Shown: in pieces, positions 7,445 to 13,359 of the stretch
How positions within the stretch are numbered: the stretch's first letter is position 1
Layout of the letters: each line of letters starts with the position of its first letter
DNA from: CAWDPQ01 sp049642465
GTDB lineage: Bacteria > Acidobacteriota > Vicinamibacteria > Vicinamibacterales > 2-12-FULL-66-21
Length of the DNA: 24,115 nt
Reading direction: 5' to 3'
Assembly (NCBI GenBank): GCA_049642465.1
Contig: JBAROV010000118.1
Span: 1-24,115 of the forward strand
Translations under genes and position numbers: made by a program
Notes under the pieces: model-generated
The model's database searches: none
Seen by the model: the letters and a program-made list of their open reading frames with translations, nothing else
Told to the model about the DNA's origin: nothing

Positions 7445-8035
7445 CCAAACCACGGACTTCTTCGCCCACGCGCTGTCCTGATAACGCTCCCGGAATCCCT
7501 TCGCCGTCTCCGCGAGCGCGGACGGATCATTGGTCGCCTTGTAACGGGACACTCCCGCCCAGTAGAACGCCTCGGGCGCCGCATCCGTATCGGGATGATG
7601 CTGGACGAGGTCGCGGAATCGCTTTTCGGCTTCGTCGAAGCGCGCTGAACCGAACGCGGCCTGGGCCCAGCCCAGCTCGAGTTGGGCGAGGAATTCGTCA
7701 GCGGGGAGGAAGCCCTCGAGCCGGTGTCGCTCCTCTGCGGATGAACCGACTACGAGGATCGTCGGCGTCCATTGCACGGAGTACCGGCCGCCGATCCGCT
7801 TCCACTCGTCTGCCTGTTGCCGCACGTGAATTCGCACGGGGATGAAGTGCTGATTGACGAACTGGACGACCCGTTCGTCCGGGTACACCTCGGCATCCAG
7901 CCGAGCGCAGCCGCTTCACATAGGTGCCGCGGAAAAATCGAGCAACACCTCACGCGACTGCGCCTTGGCGTCAGCGAGCGCCGCATCGAAGTCGTGGCGC
8001 CACTGGATTTCCTTCTCAGCCGTAATTTCCGCCAT
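7436..8035 (-). CDS. Thioredoxin-fold selenoprotein (UxxC), in-frame TGA at codon 40
   Basis: Read from ATG 8035 with the TGA at 7918-7916 decoded as selenocysteine, this is a 199-residue protein. The ATG has a perfect AGGAGG five bases upstream. Residues 30-43 read V-LLDFSAAPM-U-S-G-C, which aligns with the D-F-x-A-x-W-C-x-x-C active site of thioredoxins, the first Cys being replaced by Sec. Further fold features follow: a strand (FIPVRIHVR), the cis-Pro motif W-T-P-T (Pro91) and strand ILVVG. Residues about 120-190 form a helical, TPR-like tail. The likely role is a cytoplasmic thiol/selenol oxidoreductase, since no signal peptide is present. A stem-loop at the position of a bacterial SECIS follows the TGA. 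If the TGA is taken as a stop, only a 39-residue fragment and a 150-residue remnant from GTG 7888 would be seen. A nonsense-mutated pseudogene is the alternative, but nothing else in the gene is damaged. No sel genes are in the window. Confidence 0.8.
7889..7905 (-). promoter_or_regulatory. Candidate bacterial SECIS stem-loop
   Basis: On the mRNA strand, CTCGGC (7905-7900) pairs perfectly with GCCGAG (7894-7889) around the 5-base loop UGGAU. Sixteen bases separate the UGA from the loop, within the 16-37 range of bacterial SECIS models, and the second loop base is G, as those models require. It lies inside the coding region, as bacterial SECIS elements do. Found by eye, not by a SECIS program. 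Confidence 0.6.
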
Positions 8036-8040
8036 GATCG

Positions 8041-8046
8041 CCTCCT
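8041..8046 (-). promoter_or_regulatory. Perfect Shine-Dalgarno fixing the selenoprotein start
   Basis: AGGAGG on the minus strand, five bases before ATG 8035. It is one of the strongest ribosome-binding sites in the window, and it shows that the frame containing the TGA is translated from its first codon. Confidence 0.8.
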
Positions 8047-8080
8047 GTGGCCGGACGTCCACAAACCGTGCCGGAAATGG

Positions 8081-8147
8081 GAAAAGGGGACAGTCCCCAT
8101 TTTTCTCGAGTGTCCGCTTTTGGAAAATGGGGACTGTCCCCTTTTTC
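8081..8147. repeat. REPIN-like double palindrome
   Basis: Two arms of about 25 bases (8081-8105 and 8122-8147) are near-perfect reverse complements separated by 16 bases. Each arm itself holds the palindrome GGGGACAGTCCCC (or its complement) flanked by A/T-rich runs. A pair of REP-like palindromes in opposite orientation is the form of a REPIN, the non-autonomous elements moved by RAYT (Y1-type) transposases. It begins directly after the TGA of the acetyltransferase gene and ends about 45 bases before the selenoprotein ATG, so it probably also acts as a terminator between them. Confidence 0.75.
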
Positions 8148-8639
8148 TCAAAGCAGCCGCTCCACGATCACCGCGTCAAGCCAGCGACCCTCGAGTTGTC
8201 CGTGCTTCTCGTAAATCCCCACTTCTCGAAAGCCGGACGAACGGCAGAGCGCACGGCTCGCCGTGTTAGAAGGGAACACCCGCGATATCAACTTCCAAAA
8301 CCCGCGCTCGCGTGCTCTCTCGACGAGCGACTCGAGCAGCAAGGTGCCAGTGCCCTGACCGCGCGCATCAGGACGCAGGTAGATGGAGAATTCGGCGATC
8401 CCGGAGTAACACTCGCGGGGACTGTACTCGCTGAGCCCCGTCCAGCCGACGACGGTATCAGACGAATCGACTGCCACGAGTAACGGGAATCGATCCAGCG
8501 CCAGGAGCCGCTCTTCAATCTGCTCGACCGTGCGTGGCTCGGTTTCGAACGTCGCGGCGCGTTCAGCAATCCCGATGTTGTAAATGTCGGCGATGGCGGC
8601 GGCGTCGGCTGCCTCAGCCATCCGGATTCGAATGCTCAT
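8148..8639 (-). CDS. arsN1: GNAT acetyltransferase, ArsN1/phosphinothricin acetyltransferase type
   Basis: A 163-residue single-domain GNAT enzyme. The N-terminal IYNIGIAERAATFETEPRT block and the central SEYSPRECYSGIAEFSIYL block are typical of the PAT/Bar and ArsN1 branch. The acetyl-CoA loop is R-G-Q-G-T-G-T (about residues 94-100), and FPSNTASRALCRSSGFREVG is the usual C-terminal GNAT motif. Family members N-acetylate the amino group of arsinothricin or phosphinothricin and give resistance to these glutamate mimics; closely related proteins have other amine substrates, so the exact substrate is not proven. The length is normal. It is divergent from the DoxX gene, with a small palindrome between them. 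No other ars gene is present, so an arsenic role rests on similarity alone. Confidence 0.88.
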   Translation of the reverse strand: MSIRIRMAEAADAAAIADIYNIGIAERAATFETEPRTVEQIEERLLALDRFPLLVAVDSSDTVVGWTGLSEYSPRECYSGIAEFSIYLRPDARGQGTGTLLLESLVERARERGFWKLISRVFPSNTASRALCRSSGFREVGIYEKHGQLEGRWLDAVIVERLL

Positions 8640-8665
8640 AACTTCTGGCGTCGCTCCCCGCGCTT

Positions 8666-8680
8666 CGAGTAGCGTACTCG
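8666..8680. promoter_or_regulatory. Small inverted repeat between divergent genes
   Basis: CGAGTA and TACTCG are exact reverse complements around GCG, in the 97-bp gap between the acetyltransferase and DoxX genes. It could be a shared operator, but 6-bp arms are not rare in GC-rich DNA. Confidence 0.25.
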
Positions 8681-8736
8681 CAGATCGTTCGGTAGCTCAC
8701 GGCAGCCTGACCTTGCCGAACAGCGGAGGCTTTGAC

Positions 8737-9135
8737 ATGTTGAGAGCTCCACTCGCGCGTCTGTCCGAACCGGTGTACGCGGTGTTTCGAATTGTTTTCG
8801 GGGCCCTCTTCGCATTCCATGGCGCCCAGAAACTCTTTGGCCTGTTCGGCGGCCGCGTCGTCGAAATGGGAACCCAGCCGTGGGTGGCCGGCGTGATCGA
8901 ACTGGCCGCTGGAATCCTGATCGCTGTAGGATTGCTGGCCGGCCTTGCCGCATTTGTCGCCAGTGGCGAGATGGCTGCCGCGTATTTCATCGCCCACGCT
9001 CCCCGCGCGAACTGGCCGATTCAGAACCAGGGTGAGCTGGCGGCGCTCTATTGTTTTGCATTCCTCTTCATTGCGGCGCGCGGCGCCGGAATGTTGAGCG
9101 TCGACGGCGCTCGCGGGGCGCCGCGCAGACGATGA
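8737..9135 (+). CDS. DoxX family membrane protein
   Basis: A 132-residue protein with four predicted membrane helices: VYAVFRIVFGALFAFHGAQKLFG, WVAGVIELAAGILIAVGLLAG, LAAFVASGEMAAAYFIAHA and LAALYCFAFLFIAARGAG. The FHGAQKLFG motif near the end of the first helix and the G-x-x-E-x-x-x-G pattern of the second are typical of DoxX. Family members are small membrane proteins linked to thiosulfate:quinone oxidation, redox homeostasis or detoxification; the role here is unknown. ATG 8737 was chosen because GCGGAGG (8723-8729) precedes it and the family begins there; an upstream in-frame start at 8584 would add a tail overlapping the divergent gene. The C-terminus APRRR runs towards the repeat region. 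Confidence 0.88.
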   Translation: MLRAPLARLSEPVYAVFRIVFGALFAFHGAQKLFGLFGGRVVEMGTQPWVAGVIELAAGILIAVGLLAGLAAFVASGEMAAAYFIAHAPRANWPIQNQGELAALYCFAFLFIAARGAGMLSVDGARGAPRRR

Positions 9136-9425
9136 AGAAGGCGTCTGCGAGCGACCAGCGACGGCGACGTCTCGCCGCAGCGCGCATGAATCGTGGGCGC
9201 GGAGGCGGAGGGCCCCACGAGCATTGAGCAGCGCCTGCGGCCCGAGCGAGGCGCCGGAGGGAAGGGGCGCGGAGCGCCGCCGCCGAGCGAGAGCGAGTGG
9301 GGGTGGGGCCCCACGAGCATGGAGCAGCGCCTGCGGCCCGAGCGAGGCGCCAGAGGGAAGGGGCGCGGAGCGCCGCCGCCGAGCGAGAGCGAGTGGGGGT
9401 GGGGCCCCACGAGCATTGAGAAACG
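9136..9425. other. Repeat-bearing intergenic region
   Basis: This 290-bp gap between DoxX and the peptidase is filled mostly by the GC-rich tandem repeat at 9211-9420, listed separately. Frames that are open across it on both strands only reflect the repeat period of 96 bp, a multiple of three, and I do not regard them as genes. Confidence 0.7.
9211..9420 (+). repeat. 96-bp GC-rich tandem repeat, two full copies plus a partial third
   Basis: The unit starts GGCCCCACGAGCAT at 9211, recurs at 9307 and again at 9403 (first 18 bases only). Copies 1 and 2 differ at only a few positions (for example GCATTGAG versus GCATGGAG). The GGGGCCCC core at unit borders is self-complementary. A rearranged inverted relative lies at 12581-12741, which shows a dispersed family rather than a local duplication. 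Confidence 0.85.
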
Positions 9426-10643
9426 ATGGAGGGTTTCGTGTCAGTGGTGAGAAGGTCAGTCGGGTTCGTAGGAGTATCCCTGTGTCTGGTCACGAGGCTA
9501 GTAGCACAGGAACCGGCACAAACGCCTGCGGCAGCAGCTGACGATCCCATTCGAACGCTCGTCGCTCGGCTCGATCTCGAGAAATACAAGGCGACGATCA
9601 AAGGTCTGACGCAGTTTGGCGATCGACGTCAGGGCACGGACCGCAATCGTGCGGCGATCGATTGGATCGAAGCGCAGCTCAAGAGCTACGGATGCACCAA
9701 CACGGAACGCCTGAAATACGACTTTCAGCCGGCGCCGACGACCGCGGGACGAGGGGGAGGTCAGCGAGGACGCGGCGGCCGAGGCGGGCTTCCGCAGAAA
9801 GGATTCCGTGGGCGGACCGGCGTCAACAACGATCCGATGCGGCAGTCGGACGAAAAACTGCGTGAGCTGAATTCGCAGCCGTCAACGCCTGGACCGCGCG
9901 AAGAGGTGTATTGCACGAAGATCGGGACCACTCGTCCGGGTGAGATGTACATCATCGGCGGCCACATGGATGGGATCGGCTACGGCGAAGCCGCCAACGA
10001 CGACGGGTCAGGAACAGCGATCGTGATGGAGCTGGCGCGCGTGTTCCATTCACCGGGCGTCGAGACCGAACGATCCATTCGGTTCATTTTATGGAACAAC
10101 GAGGAAACGGGGCTGAACGGGAGCCGCGCGTACGTGGAACAGCGGAAAGCGTTGCAGGGTAAAGAAGACCCTCCTGGTTCGGGGCGGTTCCCCGAACCGA
10201 AGTGGCTCGGCATGATCCAGCACGACATGATGATGTTCGATCACGGGATGCCGCGCGCCGATGGAACGGTCAGTGCTGAGCAGCGAGCGGAGGCGGATGT
10301 GAACGTAGAGTTTGCCGGAACATCGAAGATGGCGGCGGAAGCTCAGGCGCTTGCCTGGGCGTTGAGAGCTGCGAACGAACGTTACGCCACAGATTATCCG
10401 GCTACGGTTGGAAACCGCATGCAGAGCACTGATTCGGTGCCGTTTCAGGATGACGTGGCCGCGATCAGCGTGCGAGAGAACGAACGGGGCGCGCAGATCG
10501 GCAGCGGCTGGGATCCGCACTGGCACCAGCCAACCGACCGCTACTCGACGTTCAGCGACAACGATTTCCGGCTGGGGCTGAATGCGGCGCAGACCACGCT
10601 CGCGGCCGTCGCGCAATTGACCGGGGCCAGGCTGTCGCGGTGA
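9426..10643 (+). CDS. Exported M28 family zinc aminopeptidase
   Basis: A 405-residue protein with a signal sequence (VRRSVGFVGVSLCLVTRLVAQ, residues 8-28). The M28 di-zinc ligands are in order: His180 in GGHMDG, Asp192 in the NDDGSG motif, the Glu226-Glu227 pair in NNEETG (catalytic base plus ligand), Asp267 in QHDM, and His367 in HWHQPTD. So it should be an active aminopeptidase or carboxypeptidase acting outside the cytoplasm on peptides. Residues 108-131 form a Gly/Arg-rich insert (GRGGGQRGRGGRGG) between the N-terminal helix region and the catalytic core. ATG 9426 abuts the end of the tandem repeat; a GTG at 9441 is another possible start. It converges on the symporter gene with only a repeat between them. 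Confidence 0.92.
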   Translation: MEGFVSVVRRSVGFVGVSLCLVTRLVAQEPAQTPAAAADDPIRTLVARLDLEKYKATIKGLTQFGDRRQGTDRNRAAIDWIEAQLKSYGCTNTERLKYDFQPAPTTAGRGGGQRGRGGRGGLPQKGFRGRTGVNNDPMRQSDEKLRELNSQPSTPGPREEVYCTKIGTTRPGEMYIIGGHMDGIGYGEAANDDGSGTAIVMELARVFHSPGVETERSIRFILWNNEETGLNGSRAYVEQRKALQGKEDPPGSGRFPEPKWLGMIQHDMMMFDHGMPRADGTVSAEQRAEADVNVEFAGTSKMAAEAQALAWALRAANERYATDYPATVGNRMQSTDSVPFQDDVAAISVRENERGAQIGSGWDPHWHQPTDRYSTFSDNDFRLGLNAAQTTLAAVAQLTGARLSR

Positions 10644-10648
10644 ATTCG

Positions 10649-10709
10649 GGGGTCAGACTCCGGTTTGACCCCGGTCTGACCCCGGTTTGACCCCGGTTTG
10701 ACCCCTGCT
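10649..10709. repeat. 11-bp tandem repeat, five copies, running into the symporter gene
   Basis: Units of GACCCCGGTTT type start at 10656, 10667, 10678, 10689 and 10700 with single-base changes (TCC for CCC in the first, GGTCT in the second). GGGGTCAGAC precedes them. Every unit can pair with RGGTC-type sequence, so the array is rich in short hairpins. It lies between convergent genes, and from 10653 onward it is the coding sequence for the last residues of the symporter. Confidence 0.85.
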
Positions 10710-12527
10710 CGCGGCGACACGTTGCGGCGTGCCTTGCCAGAGCGTCTTCACGATCCGAATCACGATCAGGCCGCTGACGACAAAGATCGCCGTCAGCACC
10801 AGCGCGTAGCCCATCCGACCGTACAGGTAGTTACCAACCGCGAACAGGGACGACCAGATCGCCGTGCATCCGGCCACCCATCCGACGAGCGCCATCGGAA
10901 TGTTCTCGCGTTCTCCTTGCGGATCAGCGCCGAGAACGCCGACCTGTGCGCGGACCCGTGCCCAGCCCGGCCCGAACGGCCGCACCTTGCGGTAAAACGC
11001 CTCCAGCACGTCGTTGTCGGTCTGCGGCGCCAAGTACGCCGCGGCCAGCCAACAGACCGTCGTCACCGCGACGGTTATGAGGAGCGCGGCATGCGTGCTG
11101 ATAGATGCGCCGTTCCGCACGAGGCCGAGCAGCACCACTGATGTCAGAAACGAACTGATCATCGCCACGATCTCGCACCAGGCATTGACCCGCCACCAGA
11201 ACCAACGGACGAGATAGAGAAGTCCAGTGCCGGCACCGACCTGCAGAATGATGTCGAACGCATCCTTCGCGGTGTCCAGCAGGTAGACGGTCGCCGAGGC
11301 GCAGACGAACAGCAAAATCGTGACGATCCGTCCGGCGAAGACATAGTGTTGCTCACCGGCATCGCGTCGAATAAAGCGACGATAGAAATCGTGGACGAGA
11401 TACGACGCCCCCCAGTTCAAGTGGGTCAGGATCGTGGATGAATTTGCCGCGATGAGCCCGCCAACCATCAGACCGATGAAGCCGACCGGGAGAAACTTGA
11501 GCATCGCGGGATACGCAATGTCATGCCCGATCAGGTGCGAGTCAACGTGCGGGAAGGCACGCTGAATGTCGGACAGCTCGGGATACACGATGATCGAAGC
11601 GAGGCCGACGAGAATCCAGGGCCATGGACGTAGCACGTAGTGCGCAACGTTGAAAAAGAGCACGGCACCGAGTGCGTCGCGTTCCGATCTCGAGGCGAGC
11701 ATCCGCTGGGCCACGTAACTTCCACCGCCGGGTTCTGCTCCCGGATACCAGACCGCCCACCACTGCACGGCAATCGGCATGATGAACACCGCGACAGCCA
11801 CATCCCAGTTGTTCGTGAAATCAGGCAGGACGTTCAGGTAATTGATGCCGTTCGGCCCCGTCATGTTCGACAGCCGTGAGACGAGCGCGTCGAGGCCGCC
11901 AACCTCAGGCGCATTGACCGCGAAGTACGCCGCCGCGATGACTGCGGACATCTTGATGAAGAACTGGATCATGTCGATCACGAGCACGCCCCACAATCCT
12001 GAGTGCGCGGCAAAGACGACGTTCAAGAGCCCGACAGCCAGCAGGGTTTGCCAGCGTTGCAGGCCGAACAGAACGTTCGCAATCTTGACGGCGGCGAGGT
12101 TGACCGTCGCCATGATCATGCAGTTGAACAGCAAGCCGAGATAGACGGCGCGGAATCCCCTCAGCCCGCGAGCGGCCGCACCCGAATATCGGATTTCGTA
12201 GAACTCGAGGTCCGTCATGACCCCGGACCGCCGCCACAACCGAGCGTAGAAGAAGACCGTTGACACACCGGTGAGGACGAACGCCCACCAGACCCAATTA
12301 CCGGCCACACCATTACGGCGAACGATGTCGGTGACGAGGTTCGGCGTATCGCTGCTGAACGTCGTCGCCACCATCGATAAGCCGCCCAGCCACCAGGGGA
12401 CGGCGCGTCCGGAGGCGAAGAACTCAGAGGTGCTTCGCCCCGCACGCCTGCCGTAAAAGAGCGCCGGTACGAAGCAGATGGCGAGCGAGGCGACCACGAT
12501 GAGCCAGTCCAGGGGCTGTAGATGCAT
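10653..12527 (-). CDS. Sodium:solute symporter family transporter (SSS)
   Basis: A 624-residue protein with about 13-14 membrane helices. The early block YGRRAGRSTSEFFASGRAVPWWLGGLSMVATTFSSDTPN is the SSS signature after helix 1, with the T-F-S-S/A-x-T Na+-site region in the next helix. The later GLMVGGLIAANSSTILTHLNWGASYLVHDFYRRF matches the helix-9 region of LeuT-fold symporters. It should move an unknown organic solute with sodium across the inner membrane. ATG 12527 has GGGAG six bases upstream. The last 17 residues (RGQTGVKPGSDRGQTGV) are encoded by the 11-bp repeat at 10653-10709 and look like an acquired tail; the conserved protein probably ends around TLWQGTPQRVAAS. A TATAGT box lies 24 bases upstream of the start. 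Confidence 0.93.
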   Translation of the reverse strand: MHLQPLDWLIVVASLAICFVPALFYGRRAGRSTSEFFASGRAVPWWLGGLSMVATTFSSDTPNLVTDIVRRNGVAGNWVWWAFVLTGVSTVFFYARLWRRSGVMTDLEFYEIRYSGAAARGLRGFRAVYLGLLFNCMIMATVNLAAVKIANVLFGLQRWQTLLAVGLLNVVFAAHSGLWGVLVIDMIQFFIKMSAVIAAAYFAVNAPEVGGLDALVSRLSNMTGPNGINYLNVLPDFTNNWDVAVAVFIMPIAVQWWAVWYPGAEPGGGSYVAQRMLASRSERDALGAVLFFNVAHYVLRPWPWILVGLASIIVYPELSDIQRAFPHVDSHLIGHDIAYPAMLKFLPVGFIGLMVGGLIAANSSTILTHLNWGASYLVHDFYRRFIRRDAGEQHYVFAGRIVTILLFVCASATVYLLDTAKDAFDIILQVGAGTGLLYLVRWFWWRVNAWCEIVAMISSFLTSVVLLGLVRNGASISTHAALLITVAVTTVCWLAAAYLAPQTDNDVLEAFYRKVRPFGPGWARVRAQVGVLGADPQGERENIPMALVGWVAGCTAIWSSLFAVGNYLYGRMGYALVLTAIFVVSGLIVIRIVKTLWQGTPQRVAASRGQTGVKPGSDRGQTGV

Positions 12528-12550
12528 CGAATCTCCCGCCTTGCAGGCAC

Positions 12551-12556
12551 ACTATA
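12551..12556 (-). promoter_or_regulatory. Candidate -10 box of the symporter gene
   Basis: TATAGT on the minus strand, 23 bases before ATG 12527. No convincing -35 was found at the right distance, because the upstream DNA soon becomes the GC-rich repeat. Confidence 0.3.
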
Positions 12557-12580
12557 GTTCAATCACATTTATGAGTGCGC

Positions 12581-12741
12581 GTGGGGCCCCACCCCCACGC
12601 GCTCTCGCTCGGCGGCCGCCACCGGCCGGCTCCCCTCCAACCTTCGCGCCGAGTTCTCGCGAAGGTTGCCCGCCGTAGCTTTAGCGAAGGCAGGCCGGCG
12701 CTCCGGCTGGCAAGCCGGCGCCTCGCTCGGGCCGCGGGCGG
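12581..12741 (-). repeat. Rearranged inverted relative of the 96-bp repeat with internal palindromes
   Basis: 12581-12616 is the reverse complement of the GCCGAGCGAGAGCG..GTGGGGGTGGGGCCCCAC end of the 96-bp unit, and 12717-12734 is the reverse complement of its CGGCCCGAGCGAGGCGCC part. Between these, where the unit has about 20 bases, this copy carries about 100 bases that include 10-bp arms CAACCTTCGC / GCGAAGGTTG (12638-12647, 12659-12668) and a CCGTAGCTTTAGCGAAGG segment. It fills most of the gap between two divergent genes. Confidence 0.75.
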
Positions 12742-12783
12742 AGTCGCCGCCGAGCAGCAGTGTCTGGTATCTTTCCCACTCAG

Positions 12784-13287
12784 ATGCATCCGATTCTCAG
12801 CGCCGGCATTCTCATCGGCGTGCTCTGCGCGATCTGGACGTTCGTGATGGGGTTCACCGGCTGGTACAAAGATCCGGCGATGGCAAATGCCTTCTTCCTG
12901 GTGATACCGATTGAGATTGCCGGGCTCGTGTGGGGGCTGAAGCGAACGTCAGCCGAGGAGCGTACCTATCGAGCGCAGCTCGTCGCCGGCACGCTGATGT
13001 CGGTTGTAGCCGGCGTCATCATTGTTTGTTCGTCGTTGCTGTTTACGACGGTCGCCTTCCCTGAATACTTCCGTGAGCTCGAAGCGGCGCAAAGGAAAAT
13101 CATGCAATCTCAGGGCAAGTCCGCCGCAGAGATCGAGCAGGTTGTCCGTGATAACGCGTCCTCAACGACGCCGATGGGGCAGGCGATGGCCGGCTTTGTC
13201 GGCACACTCGTCACAGGAATTGTCGCATCCGCGGTGATTGCGATATGGGTTCGTGACACACGTCGCAAAAACGCGCCGCCTCACTGA
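12784..13287 (+). CDS. DUF4199-like small membrane protein
   Basis: A 167-residue protein with four predicted membrane helices (about residues 5-27, 38-56, 72-95 and 137-157) and, between the third and fourth, an amphipathic charged segment (EYFRELEAAQRKIMQSQGKSAAEIEQVV) that faces away from the membrane. The layout fits the DUF4199 family, whose role is unknown. ATG 12784 begins MHPILSAG; an in-frame GTG at 12760 would add eight residues. Neither start has a good Shine-Dalgarno. The gene is alone on its strand before the next promoter, and a GC-rich repeat lies directly upstream. Confidence 0.7.
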   Translation: MHPILSAGILIGVLCAIWTFVMGFTGWYKDPAMANAFFLVIPIEIAGLVWGLKRTSAEERTYRAQLVAGTLMSVVAGVIIVCSSLLFTTVAFPEYFRELEAAQRKIMQSQGKSAAEIEQVVRDNASSTTPMGQAMAGFVGTLVTGIVASAVIAIWVRDTRRKNAPPH

Positions 13288-13313
13288 CCAAACGGATCGC
13301 GTCCTGCTACAAT
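13284..13313 (+). promoter_or_regulatory. Candidate sigma-70 promoter of the protease unit
   Basis: CTGACC (13284-13289) and TACAAT (13308-13313) are 18 bp apart, with a TGC extended -10 just before the second. Transcription would start near 13320, 40 bases before the protease ATG. The -35 overlaps the stop codon of the upstream gene. Confidence 0.45.
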
Positions 13314-13359
13314 TGAAGCGCCCTGCCAAGTCGCCCGTCGCGCGATCCGGAGCCCTCTG

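Noticed and set aside
7418..7560. The selenoprotein locus as a decayed pseudogene
   Set aside because: Only one TGA interrupts it, at the redox Cys site, with intact start signal, fold motifs and length; decay would not choose this codon. It remains the formal alternative until the sel genes are checked.
7436..7888. A 150-residue gene starting at GTG 7888
   Set aside because: It lacks a ribosome-binding site and starts inside the thioredoxin fold; the frame plainly continues upstream through one TGA to a strong start at 8035.
8584..8736. N-terminal extension of the DoxX protein
   Set aside because: It would overlap the divergent acetyltransferase gene; ATG 8737 has a good ribosome-binding site and fits family length.
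9211..9420. CRISPR array
   Set aside because: The copies are contiguous with no unique spacers and no cas genes are near.
9048..9601. Open frames on both strands across the 96-bp repeat
   Set aside because: They follow from a repeat period divisible by three without stops and show no start signal or known domain.
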